Source: JAOUJD01 sp964353935 (GTDB lineage: Bacteria > Pseudomonadota > Gammaproteobacteria > Burkholderiales > Burkholderiaceae_F). Taken from it: a DNA stretch of 32,155 nt. The notes beneath the pieces are model-generated. The model was not told the DNA's origin. It did no database searches and worked only from the letters and a program-made list of their open reading frames with translations. The translations under genes were made by a program, and so were the position numbers. Positions within the stretch are counted from its first letter, which is position 1. Every line of letters starts with the position of its first letter. This document shows positions 8,628 to 16,874 of the stretch, one piece after another. The stretch is from assembly GCA_964353935.1 (NCBI GenBank), contig CAYGXL010000014.1, forward strand, positions 1-32,155, given 5' to 3'.

Positions 8628-9221
8628 TCAGAACAGCAGGTCGGCCGGCACCTGGACTTCGCGCCAGTCGGACGCCAGGCTCCACTCGCGGCTGGTGATC
8701 GCGTTGACCTGAAAGGGCTTGGGCAACTGCGAGACGTCCAGCCGCATCCGGACCTGGGCTCCGTAGTCATCGCGCGGCGACAGTTGCGCCCGGTCCATCA
8801 CTTTCCAGTTGCGCACGCTCTTCACGAGCGCGAGCGCTTCGTCGAGCGATTCGAACGGCTGCGACAGGCCGCCGCGCGCCAGCCGGTATTGCCGGGTCAG
8901 CGGGCTGTAAGACAACCGGTAAACGAGCTTCTGCGACGCGACCATCCGATCGAACCAGTACCAGCGCTTCCGGACCAGCTCGAACTCGATGTTGAAGTAC
9001 AGCGCGATGCCCTTCTGTACGGCCTCCTCGAGCGCCTGCGGCAGTTCGAACTCGAAGGTCGCATTGAGGACGATGGCGCGGCTCGCGCCGTCGTCCTGGT
9101 GCTCCAGTGCGGCCGCCATGACCCCGATGCGCTCGTCGGCCGCCCCCGTCGGCGGCGCGAGCAGGAGCATCAGCGCTGCCAGCCACGGCAGGATTGCTCT
9201 TAGCGCCAGGTTGGAGGTCAT
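8628..9221 (-). CDS. DUF4390 family secreted protein
   Basis: Protein of 197 residues with an N-terminal signal peptide (hydrophobic about 5-24, likely cleavage near TGAA-DE). The body matches DUF4390, a family of unknown function found just upstream of ntrY in betaproteobacteria; typical parts are the acidic N-terminal strand region, the aromatic-rich RKRWYWFDR segment near residue 83, and LSYSPLTRQYRL. The frame is open upstream to 9329, but the ATG at 9221 is chosen because it overlaps the rsmB stop as ATGA and begins directly before the signal peptide. The periplasmic location next to an NtrY with a large periplasmic domain makes a sensory accessory role possible, but that is inference. 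Confidence 0.88.
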   Translation of the reverse strand: MTSNLALRAILPWLAALMLLLAPPTGAADERIGVMAAALEHQDDGASRAIVLNATFEFELPQALEEAVQKGIALYFNIEFELVRKRWYWFDRMVASQKLVYRLSYSPLTRQYRLARGGLSQPFESLDEALALVKSVRNWKVMDRAQLSPRDDYGAQVRMRLDVSQLPKPFQVNAITSREWSLASDWREVQVPADLLF

Positions 9222-10534
9222 CGGGTCTTTTGGAGCAAGGCGTAGAAGAAGCCGTCGTGCAAAGTCGGCAGCGCCGAGACGCCGTCCCATGCAGGCGCCA
9301 CTGCCGAAGTCGGCACAAGCTGCACGCACCGCGCGCCGGCCGGCAGGGGCACCTCACGCGCCTCCGAATGCTCGGCCGTGAAGCGCGCAATCTGCTCAGG
9401 CCCCTCTTCCGGGAACAGCGAGCAGACGACGTAAAGCAATCTACCACCCACCTCCAGCAGCGGCCACAAGGCGCGCAGCAATCGCGCCTGCAGCGTTGCC
9501 AAATGTGCAACATCGGACGGGCGCCGCAACCATGGGATGTCCGGATGGCGGCGGACGGTGCCCGACGCGGTGCACGGTGCGTCCAGCAGGACTCGGTCGA
9601 ACGGCCTGCCGTCCCACCATCGGGACGGCTCCGCGGCATCGCCGATCAGCACCTCGGCGACCGTCCGCGTGCGATCCAGGTTCTCGCGTATGCGCGCCGC
9701 CCGCGCACCGTCGACGTCGAGCGCAACCACACTGACGCCGTCGCCTTCCGCGATGTGCGCGGTCTTGCCCCCGGGCGCGGCGCAGGCGTCCAGCACGCGC
9801 TGGCCCGGTTCGACACCGAGCCACGGAGCGGCGAGCTGCGCCCCGGCGTCCTGCACCGAGACTTCGCCCTCCGCGAAACCGGGCAAGTCCGCCACCGGGC
9901 GCGGTGAGTGAATCCACACGGCCCGTTCACCGACTCGCGTCGCGGCCATGGAAGCCCCCGCGCAGCGCCGCAGGTAATCGTCCACATCCACGCGCGCCGC
10001 GACGCGCAGCACCAGCGGCGGCGCTTCGGATTGGGCGGCCAGGATCGCTTCCCACCGCTCGGGAAAGGTGGCGCGCACGCGCGCGAGCCACCACGGCGGC
10101 ACGTTGAAGCGCAGCTCGGCCGACCGGTCGCGCGCCGCCATGAGTTCGTCGCGGCGTCGGATGAAGTTGCGCAGCAGCGCATTCACGAATCCGGCCGCCG
10201 GCGCGATGGATGGCACGCGTCGCGCGGCGCTGACCGCCTGGTCGACGATCGTGTATTCGGCGTGGCGCTCGCGCATCAGTTGTCCGAGCGACACGGCGAG
10301 CAGCGCCGCCAGCGGCGGCGACGGCGGCCGGCCCGCCAGCGTGCCGATCGCGTGCTCGGCGAACGCGAGATGACGAACCGCGGTGTAGCTGACGTCGAGC
10401 ACGGCGGGCCGCATTTCCGGACGCCCGCTCACCGCCAGCGCGATCGCGCGGTCGAGCGACTGCCCGGCGCGGAAGCGCTGCCAGGCGTGGGCCGCGGCCG
10501 CGAGGACTTCGGCGAGTGGCGCCGCAGTGGTCAT
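9218..10534 (-). CDS. rsmB: 16S rRNA (cytosine-967-C5)-methyltransferase RsmB
   Basis: Cytoplasmic SAM-dependent enzyme that methylates C967 of 16S rRNA. The 438 residues comprise an N-terminal NusB-like RNA-binding domain (about 1-135) and a C-terminal NOL1/NOP2/Sun methyltransferase domain. The SAM motif CAAPGGKT is at 251-258, motif IV DAPCTASG includes Cys321, and the catalytic-type Cys371 lies in VVCSLFPEEG. RRHPDIPWLRR at 328-338 is strongly typical of RsmB. The ATG at 10534 overlaps the fmt stop as ATGA; the longer open frame to 10744 is Arg-rich sequence antisense to nothing and overlaps fmt, so it is not used. Length matches E. coli RsmB (429 residues). Confidence 0.96.
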   Translation of the reverse strand: MTTAAPLAEVLAAAAHAWQRFRAGQSLDRAIALAVSGRPEMRPAVLDVSYTAVRHLAFAEHAIGTLAGRPPSPPLAALLAVSLGQLMRERHAEYTIVDQAVSAARRVPSIAPAAGFVNALLRNFIRRRDELMAARDRSAELRFNVPPWWLARVRATFPERWEAILAAQSEAPPLVLRVAARVDVDDYLRRCAGASMAATRVGERAVWIHSPRPVADLPGFAEGEVSVQDAGAQLAAPWLGVEPGQRVLDACAAPGGKTAHIAEGDGVSVVALDVDGARAARIRENLDRTRTVAEVLIGDAAEPSRWWDGRPFDRVLLDAPCTASGTVRRHPDIPWLRRPSDVAHLATLQARLLRALWPLLEVGGRLLYVVCSLFPEEGPEQIARFTAEHSEAREVPLPAGARCVQLVPTSAVAPAWDGVSALPTLHDGFFYALLQKTR

Positions 10535-11517
10535 TCCGCAGGCGGTGACTGGCACCGCTCGCCGGCGCGCAACGGAAACCCCGCGAGGAACTCGCGCGCG
10601 CCGAGGCGCTTGCCGCCCGGCCGCTGCAACTCCGTGACGCGCAGGGCACCGTCGCCGCATGCGATCGTCACGCCTGCGGCCTCCGCATCGATCACCGTGC
10701 CCGGCACCGCGGTGCTCCGCGCCGAGACCGCCGCGGCACGCCACACCTTGATCGGCGTGCCCTGCAGCAAGGTGGAGGCCCCGGGATACGGGTCGAACGC
10801 GCGCACCCGACGGGCAAGAGCGCGGTTCGGCTGCGTCCAGTCGAGCCAGGCTTCAGCCTTGTCGATCTTCGGCGCGTACGTGGCTCCATCGGGCTGCGGC
10901 GTCGCCACCAGCTCGCTCACGCGCGACAGCGCCTCGACGATCAATCGCGCGCCCAGCCCGGCCAGCGTGTCCGTCAAGGCGCCGGACGTCGCTTCAGGCG
11001 AAATCGGCACTGCCCCGGCAAGCAGCATCGGGCCCGTATCGAGCCCGGCGTCCATCTGCATGATGGTGATGCCGGTCGACTCATCGCCGGCCTCGATGGC
11101 ACGGGCGATCGGAGCCGCACCGCGCCACCGCGGCAGCAGCGAGGCGTGGATGTTGATGGCGGTCAGCCGCGGCGACCAGCCCGGCCGCAGTCCCGTGGGA
11201 ATGTCGAGGACGTCCTGCGGCAGGATCAGTCCATACGCGGCGACCACCAGGACGTCCGGAGCAGCGTCGCGCAGCCGCTGCCTCGCGGCGGCCGCCTCGT
11301 CTCCCTTGCGCAGCGAAGCGGGCGTGTCGACGGGAATTCCGTGCGCCTGCGCCAGTTGCTTGACCGCGCCGGCAGTCAGCTTCATGCCCCGGCCCGCCGG
11401 CCGGTCGGGCTGCGACAGCACGAGCGGAATCGTCCAGCCGCGGCCTGGCGCGGCGTCGATGAGGGCGGCCAGGGCCGCGGCGGCAAACGACGGCGTTCCC
11501 GCGAACACGATGCGCAT
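10531..11517 (-). CDS. fmt: Methionyl-tRNA formyltransferase
   Basis: Transfers a formyl group from 10-formyl-tetrahydrofolate to initiator Met-tRNA. 328 residues. The catalytic set Asn122, His124 and Asp160 sits in NIHASLLPRWRGAAPI and MQMDAGLDTG, as in E. coli Fmt (Asn106, His108, Asp144). The C-terminal tRNA-binding domain covers about 225-320. The loop between YGLILP and the catalytic Asn is about nine residues longer than in E. coli, inserted around residues 107-118. On the minus strand a TAGAAT box (11529-11524) lies only six bases before the ATG and no Shine-Dalgarno is seen, so a leaderless message is possible. It heads the fmt-rsmB-DUF4390 run. Its usual partner def is about 4.5 kb away. 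Confidence 0.96.
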   Translation of the reverse strand: MRIVFAGTPSFAAAALAALIDAAPGRGWTIPLVLSQPDRPAGRGMKLTAGAVKQLAQAHGIPVDTPASLRKGDEAAAARQRLRDAAPDVLVVAAYGLILPQDVLDIPTGLRPGWSPRLTAINIHASLLPRWRGAAPIARAIEAGDESTGITIMQMDAGLDTGPMLLAGAVPISPEATSGALTDTLAGLGARLIVEALSRVSELVATPQPDGATYAPKIDKAEAWLDWTQPNRALARRVRAFDPYPGASTLLQGTPIKVWRAAAVSARSTAVPGTVIDAEAAGVTIACGDGALRVTELQRPGGKRLGAREFLAGFPLRAGERCQSPPAE

Positions 11518-11627
11518 GCCGCCATTCTAGGGATACCGCCTCGCAGCACCGGATCGCGGGCGACCTGCGTGACCCGGCTACCATCCGGTCAAAGTGGTTT
11601 GCATCACTGGACAAGGGGGGACGCAGC
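11518..11627. promoter_or_regulatory. Divergent control region between fmt and the WS/DGAT gene
   Basis: This 110-bp region separates two divergently transcribed genes and so should hold both start sites. On the minus strand TAGAAT (11529-11524) could be a -10 box for fmt, without a convincing -35. On the plus strand AAGGGGGG (11613-11620) is a good ribosome binding site seven bases before the TTG start of the acyltransferase. No clear operator palindrome was found. Confidence 0.45.
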
Positions 11628-13046
11628 TTGAAGCCGCTGTCGGGGCTCGACGCACTTTTCCTGCATCTGGAAACGCCCGCCACGCCCATGCACGTCGGCG
11701 CGGTGCACCTGCTGCAGCTTCCGAAGGGCCATCGCGGCGACTTCGTGGACGACGTGAAGCGCCACGTCGCGCGGAGGTTGCCGCTGTCGCCGGTGTTCAC
11801 GCGCCAGCTCGCGGAGATGCCGCTCAACTTCGCCAATCCCGTCTGGGTGCGCGCCGACGAGGTGGACCTCGATCGCCACATCCACCGGATCCGGCTGCCC
11901 AGGCCCGGCACGCAGCGGCAACTTGAAGCCGCCGTTGCCCGCCTGCACGCCAAGTGCATGCCGCGCGACCGGCCGCTGTGGGCATTTCACATCATCGAGG
12001 GGCTGGAGTCGGGCGATCTTGCGCTCTACACCAAGGTCCATCACGCGACGCTCGACGGCGCCGCCGGCGTGGCGTTCGCGCAGGCGCTGCTCGACCTCAC
12101 ACCGAAGCCGCGCAAGGTCGCCTCCGCGCCTCGGCGCAGCGGTGAACACCCCAGCCTCGCCGACCTCGTCGGCACGGCCGTGCGCACGACCGGCGTCCAG
12201 GGCGTCAAGGTCATCAAGCAGCTGCCCCAGCTCGCGACCGCCCTCGCCAGGCTGCTGAAAGGCGGCGGCGCCGGTTTCGGCCGCAATCTGGCATTCGGTC
12301 CGCGCACGAGTTTCAACGGCCAGATCGACGCGCCGCGCAGCTTCGCCACGGCCTCGCTGCCGCTCGACCGCGTGAAGCAGGTCGCGACGGCGCACGGCGC
12401 AACCATCAACGAAGTCGTGCTGACCGTGATCGGCGGCGCGCTGCGCCGCTACCTCGACGTTCATGGCGGCGTGCCGCGCAAGTCCTTGATCGCCGCGGTG
12501 CCGGTGTCGTTGCGCGAGGCCGGCAACACCGAGGCCACCACGCTCGCGACGATGACTCTCGCCTCACTCGCAACCGACATCGAGGATCCCGCGGCGCGCC
12601 TGGTCGAAGTGCGGGCCGCCTCCGCAGCAGCGAAGGCGGTGATGAAGCAGTTGCGCGGCGCGGTTCCGACCGACTTTCCGTCCCTCGGCCTGCCGTGGCT
12701 GCTGTCGGCTGCCGCGGGCCTCTACGGCCGGCTCGGCTTGGCCAACCGCATCCCGCCGATCGCGAACCTCGTGGTCTCCAACGTGCCCGGGCCACCGATG
12801 CCGTTCTACCTGGCCGGCGCGCGCCTGAAGACCTACTGGCCGGTGTCGATCGTCGAACACGGACTCGGACTCAACATCACCCTGCAGAGCTATGCAGGGT
12901 CGCTGGACTTCGGGCTCATCGCAGCCCGCTCCGCGCTACCCGACCTGCACCGCGTGGCTCGGGGCCTGCTCGAGGCCTTCGCCGAACTGGAAGCAGCGCC
13001 ACCGCCGGCATTGCCACCCGAAGCGAAAGCGCCAGCTCCGACGTGA
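11628..13046 (+). CDS. WS/DGAT family O-acyltransferase (wax ester synthase / diacylglycerol acyltransferase)
   Basis: Acyl-CoA-dependent acyltransferase family that makes wax esters or triacylglycerols, storage lipids of membrane-attached inclusions. 472 residues, the usual family length. The N-terminus LSGLDALFLHLETPATPMHVGA is typical. The catalytic HHxxxDG motif is HHATLDG at 138-144, with intact His-His and Asp-Gly. The C-terminal half has the NEVVLTVIGGALRRYL region and the NVPGP signature near residue 386. The start is a TTG at 11628, supported by AAGGGGGG seven bases upstream and by the conserved N-terminus. It overlaps the following hydrolase gene by four bases (GTGA), so the two are coupled. 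Whether it prefers alcohols or diacylglycerol cannot be told. Antisense reading frames here are artefacts of high GC. Confidence 0.94.
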   Translation: MKPLSGLDALFLHLETPATPMHVGAVHLLQLPKGHRGDFVDDVKRHVARRLPLSPVFTRQLAEMPLNFANPVWVRADEVDLDRHIHRIRLPRPGTQRQLEAAVARLHAKCMPRDRPLWAFHIIEGLESGDLALYTKVHHATLDGAAGVAFAQALLDLTPKPRKVASAPRRSGEHPSLADLVGTAVRTTGVQGVKVIKQLPQLATALARLLKGGGAGFGRNLAFGPRTSFNGQIDAPRSFATASLPLDRVKQVATAHGATINEVVLTVIGGALRRYLDVHGGVPRKSLIAAVPVSLREAGNTEATTLATMTLASLATDIEDPAARLVEVRAASAAAKAVMKQLRGAVPTDFPSLGLPWLLSAAAGLYGRLGLANRIPPIANLVVSNVPGPPMPFYLAGARLKTYWPVSIVEHGLGLNITLQSYAGSLDFGLIAARSALPDLHRVARGLLEAFAELEAAPPPALPPEAKAPAPT

Positions 13047-13999
13047 ATGTCCTCGCCAACGGGCTGACGCTCCATGTCGAGGAGTTCGGCGACCCGGCTG
13101 CTCCGCCGGTGCTGCTGATCATGGGCCTGGCGATGCCGGCCGCCGCGTGGCCCGACGAGTTCATCGAGCGCCTCGTAGAGCACGGCCTGCGCGTGATCCG
13201 CTTCGACAACCGCGATGCCGGCGGCTCCAGCCGCGCGCGCGGACCGCGCCGGTACGGCGCGCAGGTCGCGATCGTGCGTGCGCTGATGCGCCTCCGGGTC
13301 CACGCGCCGTACACGCTGGACGACATGGCGAAGGACGCCGCGGGAGTCCTCGATGCGCTCGACATCGAGCGCGCGCACGTCGTCGGCGCTTCGATGGGCG
13401 GGATGATCGCGCAGGTGCTTGCGGCCCGCTACCCGGAGCGAGTCGCCACGCTCACGTCGATCATGGCCTCGTCAGGCAACCCGAGCCCGCGCGTGGCGCT
13501 CGGCAGCCGTCGAGCGCTCCGCGTGCTGCTGCGCCCACCCACCGGACTCGACACGACCGAAGGAATCACCGAGCACCTGATGCACGTGTTCGGCGTTATC
13601 GGCAGCCCCGGATTCCGCAGCGAGCGTCCCGCGCTGCGCGCGCAGCTCCAGAAGGTCGCGCTGCGCGGCTACGACCGCGCGGGCTCCGAGCGGCAGTTGC
13701 TTGCCGTCCTCGCCTCGGGCGACCGCCGGTCGCTGCTCGCGCGCATCACCGCGCCGACCCTGGTGATCCACGGCGCGGACGATCCGCTGGTGCCGGTCGC
13801 GGCCGGCATCGACACCGCACGGAACATCCCCGGAGCGCAGCTGAAGGTCGTCCCGGGGATGGGCCACGACTTCGCACCCGCGCTGCAGCCGGCCATCGCG
13901 GACTGGGTCGCCGCCCACATCCGGCGCTCGCCGATCCTCCGCGAAGCCGACGGCGCCACCGTGTCGGCGCCGGTTGCCGCCGCCGCTACATCTGCCTGA
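13043..13999 (+). CDS. Alpha/beta hydrolase
   Basis: Probable cytoplasmic esterase or lipase-like hydrolase, 318 residues. The catalytic triad is visible: nucleophile Ser117 in GASMGG, Asp246 or Asp247 in HGADDPLVP, and His275 in GMGHDF. The oxyanion region lies near LIMGLAMP (25-32), and RFDNRDAGGSS at 53-63 is typical of the family. The start is the GTG at 13043, which overlaps the acyltransferase stop; it gives an N-terminus (MNVLANGLTLHVEEFG) that fits the family, while the longer open frame is antisense-like sequence inside the acyltransferase gene. Coupling to WS/DGAT suggests action on acyl esters, for example lipid turnover, but the substrate is not known. Its 3' end overlaps the convergent regulator gene by 14 bp. 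Confidence 0.92.
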   Translation: MNVLANGLTLHVEEFGDPAAPPVLLIMGLAMPAAAWPDEFIERLVEHGLRVIRFDNRDAGGSSRARGPRRYGAQVAIVRALMRLRVHAPYTLDDMAKDAAGVLDALDIERAHVVGASMGGMIAQVLAARYPERVATLTSIMASSGNPSPRVALGSRRALRVLLRPPTGLDTTEGITEHLMHVFGVIGSPGFRSERPALRAQLQKVALRGYDRAGSERQLLAVLASGDRRSLLARITAPTLVIHGADDPLVPVAAGIDTARNIPGAQLKVVPGMGHDFAPALQPAIADWVAAHIRRSPILREADGATVSAPVAAAATSA

Positions 14000-14753
14000 A
14001 GAGGTGCACGTACTGCCGCGCGACCGGCAGCTCGCGCGCGCAGTCATGCAACCGGACGTACAGCTTTCCGGTCAGGTCGCGCCGCGTGCCCGCCACGGCG
14101 TTCATGTTGACGATCACCGACCGGTGAATCTGCGCGAAATCGTCGGCGTCGAGCTGCTCCGCCAGCTCGGACAGCGGAACCCGGATGAGCCACTCTCCGA
14201 TGTCGCGGCCGTCCCGGGCGAACACGCAGGTGTACTTGTCGTCCGCCTGCACGTAGAGCACGTCGCCGACCGCGATCTGATGCGTGACCTCGCCGTCGAC
14301 CGTCCGCTTGCTCGCGCGAATCCAGCGCAGCGATCCGCCCCTGCGCGGCGCGAGATGCTGCGCCAGCTGTGCCAGCAAGGGCGCGAGGTCCGTTGTCGGC
14401 GATTGGGCCTGCTTCAGTTTCGCAACCGTGCGTGCGAGCCGCTCCTCGGTCACGGGCTTCAGCAGGTAGTCGATCGCGTCCCGCTCGAAGGCATCCACGG
14501 CGTACTGGTCATAGGCGGTGACGAACACGACCCGCGTGATGCCGCGCGACTGCGCGGCCACTTCGAGGCCGGTGGCGCCAGGCATGCGGATGTCGAGGAA
14601 GGCGATCTCGGGTCGATGCTCGGCGATCGCCGCCAGGGCCGCAGGGCCGCTGTCCGCGATGGCTGCAACGTGGAGTTCCGGCCACAGGCGCGCGAGCTGG
14701 TCGTGCAGGTATTGCGCGAGGTGCGGCTCGTCGTCGGCGATGATCGCTTTCAT
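13986..14753 (-). CDS. LytTR-family response regulator (AlgR/LytT/YehT type)
   Basis: DNA-binding response regulator, 255 residues. Receiver domain about 1-118: Asp7/Asp8 in IADDEP, phosphoacceptor Asp54 in FLDIRMPG, Lys99 in LLKPV. LytTR DNA-binding domain about 145-250, with the typical VLYVQADDKYTCVF and FAQIHRSVIVNMN segments. The ATG at 14753 overlaps the stop of the kinase gene as ATGA, a strong sign they form one two-component system. The 3' end overlaps the convergent hydrolase by 14 bp. Targets are unknown; LytTR regulators bind paired direct repeats upstream of genes for cell-envelope, extracellular or transport functions. Confidence 0.95.
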   Translation of the reverse strand: MKAIIADDEPHLAQYLHDQLARLWPELHVAAIADSGPAALAAIAEHRPEIAFLDIRMPGATGLEVAAQSRGITRVVFVTAYDQYAVDAFERDAIDYLLKPVTEERLARTVAKLKQAQSPTTDLAPLLAQLAQHLAPRRGGSLRWIRASKRTVDGEVTHQIAVGDVLYVQADDKYTCVFARDGRDIGEWLIRVPLSELAEQLDADDFAQIHRSVIVNMNAVAGTRRDLTGKLYVRLHDCARELPVARQYVHLFRQM

Positions 14754-15922
14754 GGAGTCTCGAGCGGAAGCGTAAGGCGCACGCAGGTGCCTGGCGCGCG
14801 ATCGGAAATGACGACGCGGGCGCGCTCCCCGTAGGCGGCACCGAGCCGCTCCCGCAGGTTGGCGAGGCCGACGCCGACGCCCTCGCGGTCGTCGAAGCCG
14901 AGGCCGTCGTCCTCGACGTCGACCTGCAACGCTCCGTCGACCGCGCGCGCGCGAACCGACACCGTGCCGCCCGCCAGTTTCGGTTCGAGCCCGTGCTTGA
15001 TGGCGTTCTCCACCAGCGGCTGCAGCGACAAGGGGGGCACGGTCGCTCCGGCCAGCTCCGCGGGCAGCTCGACGGCATACCTGAGCCGCTCGCCCATGCG
15101 GATGCGGAGGATGTCGAGGTAGGCGCCGACCAGGGCGCACTCCTGGCCGAGCGTGGTTCGCTCGCTCCGGCTCGCCGCCAGCGACGCCCGCAGCAGGTCG
15201 ATCAACCGCTCGAGCATCCGGCGCGCCTTGTCGGGCGCGCCATCGATCAGGCTCACGACATTGGCGAGGGTGTTGAAGAGGAAGTGCGGCTCGATCTGCG
15301 CCTGCAGCGAGCGCAGCTGCGCGTCGAGGGCGAGGCGCTCGAGTTCCGCGCTGCGGCTGCGCTCGCGTTCACGCGCCGCCTCCGCCGCCGCGAGGCGCGC
15401 CTTGTTGGCCATGTAGCGGTACCAGAACGTCGACACGATGATCGACACGAGGATGATCGCGATGGCGACGCGCGGCGCGCCCTGGATGATGCGCGCCACC
15501 TGCACCCCGAGCAGGCTCAGCCCGATCCAGTAGCCGATCAGGCACCCGAGGATCGGGATGCCGGCGAAGAACAGCACCCTCCGCCGCATGTCGAAGCCCT
15601 CGATCCGCTCGCGGCCGATGATGCGCGTGCCGAGATCGAACAGCAGGTGGATGGTGAATCCGATCGACTGGGCGATCACCCAGTTCCACTTGAACACCTG
15701 CCACAGCCCGGCCCGCTGCCCGAAGCTCCAGACGATCAGCGACAAGACGACGGCAATGGCCGTGTTGAACAGCAAGGTCCACGCGTACTGAAGCCACTGC
15801 GGCCCGGCGGTCGCGTGCGTCGGCGGCGCGCACCAGGCGCGCCAGGAGCCGAGCAAAGTGCCCGCCACGGCGGATCGGCGCCCTTCGGAAAGAGGGGTTC
15901 GGACAGGGCTGGAAGTCACCAT
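14750..15922 (-). CDS. LytS/AlgZ-type sensor histidine kinase
   Basis: Inner-membrane sensor kinase, 390 residues, partner of the coupled LytTR regulator. After about 45 hydrophilic residues there are four membrane helices (about 45-66, 80-98, 114-142, 150-168), then a charged coiled-coil-like stretch (about 172-205). The His_kinase domain has phosphoacceptor His213 in QIEPHFLFNTL, followed by a HATPase domain with PLVENAIKHGL and DDGLGFDD. There is no large periplasmic domain, so it probably senses something in or at the membrane. The ATG at 15922 has no clear Shine-Dalgarno, so the first residues are uncertain and a GTG further in is possible. The 95 bp between this gene and def holds no other gene. 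Confidence 0.93.
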   Translation of the reverse strand: MVTSSPVRTPLSEGRRSAVAGTLLGSWRAWCAPPTHATAGPQWLQYAWTLLFNTAIAVVLSLIVWSFGQRAGLWQVFKWNWVIAQSIGFTIHLLFDLGTRIIGRERIEGFDMRRRVLFFAGIPILGCLIGYWIGLSLLGVQVARIIQGAPRVAIAIILVSIIVSTFWYRYMANKARLAAAEAARERERSRSAELERLALDAQLRSLQAQIEPHFLFNTLANVVSLIDGAPDKARRMLERLIDLLRASLAASRSERTTLGQECALVGAYLDILRIRMGERLRYAVELPAELAGATVPPLSLQPLVENAIKHGLEPKLAGGTVSVRARAVDGALQVDVEDDGLGFDDREGVGVGLANLRERLGAAYGERARVVISDRAPGTCVRLTLPLETP

Positions 15923-16017
15923 GGAGGGCGACTGTAGCGGGCCTGCGACACGCGGCGAGCGTCCGGCGACGGACCGTCACCGGGCGCCGCGAAGTGCCGG
16001 GAAAGCGGCGCGACCGG

Positions 16018-16527
16018 TCAGGCTGCCGCCTTGACCCTGCGCTTGCGCATCTTGCTCTTGATGCGGTCCTGCTTCAGCGGCGACAGGTACTCCACGAAAA
16101 CCTTGCCGAGCAGGTGATCCATCTCGTGCTGCACGCACACCGCCAGCAGGCCCTCGCAGTCGAGCTCGAAGGTATCGCCGCGCTCGTCCTGGGCCTTGAC
16201 CCGCACCTTGGCCGGACGGGTCACCGCGTCGTACACGCCAGGCACGCTGAGGCAGCCTTCCTCGCACTCGACCCGCTCGTCGGAGGCCCAGGCGATCTCC
16301 GGGTTGATGAAGACCCTGAGCTGGTCCTTGTTCTCGGACACGTCGATCACGAGCAGGCGCTCGTGGACATCGACCTGGGTCGCCGCGAGCCCGACGCCCG
16401 GCGCCTCGTACATCGTCTCGGCCATGTCGGCGACGAGTCGGCGCAGCCGGTCGTCGAACCGGGTCACGGGCACGGCCACGGTCTTCAATCGCGGGTCGGG
16501 GTATTCGAGGATGGGAAGCAATGCCAC
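16018..16527 (-). CDS. def: Peptide deformylase
   Basis: Metal-dependent enzyme that removes the N-formyl group from new proteins. 169 residues. All three motifs are intact: GVGLAATQ (44-51), EGCLS (90-94, metal ligand Cys92) and HEMDH (134-138, two His ligands and the catalytic Glu). The C-terminus is Lys/Arg-rich. The frame also opens with a TTG at 16533, but the GTG at 16527 is chosen: it gives the typical MALLPILEYPDPRL start and lies eight bases after AGGAG, while the TTG would be only about two bases from it. Unusually, fmt does not follow directly; four unrelated genes lie between. Confidence 0.95.
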   Translation of the reverse strand: MALLPILEYPDPRLKTVAVPVTRFDDRLRRLVADMAETMYEAPGVGLAATQVDVHERLLVIDVSENKDQLRVFINPEIAWASDERVECEEGCLSVPGVYDAVTRPAKVRVKAQDERGDTFELDCEGLLAVCVQHEMDHLLGKVFVEYLSPLKQDRIKSKMRKRRVKAAA

Positions 16528-16874
16528 GTTCAAATCTCCTGGACCGCAATGATGCCGCGCGGCGCAGCAAAGCGCTTTACTCCCCCCGAGTCACCACGCT
16601 TTTTGACGTCCGCGACAGGCTGGTTTGGGGCCACACTGCGCCTTGTCGAGGGGACCGCCCATGGCCCGCGCACAGCCGTTTGGCATCACTCTTTGTCGGG
16701 ATGTATCCGTTGCGATATCAAGGCGATAGGGTCAGAATCTGATGCCCTGTGTCAGATATCAGCGTGCTCGGAAACTTCAAGGGGCGGGGTCGCAAGGCAG
16801 CCGGTTTGAACGGTCGCGAGGCCACGCTGGGTCCACAGGACCGATGGGTGGCAGCCGACATGAACGGAGCTTGG
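16528..16874. promoter_or_regulatory. Divergent intergenic region between def and the LysM gene, with a possible promoter
   Basis: This 347-bp stretch has no convincing gene. On the plus strand TTGTCG (16693-16698) and TATCAA (16716-16721), 17 bp apart, could form a sigma-70 promoter for the LysM-dprA-smg run, each matching four of six consensus bases. It would leave a leader of about 145 nt. AGGAG for def lies at the left edge on the minus strand. No terminator or clear operator was seen. Confidence 0.35.

Noticed and set aside
16528..16874. Short open frames between def and the LysM gene
   Set aside because: They lack ribosome sites, overlap each other in several frames and have no recognisable features; the region is better read as a divergent promoter region.
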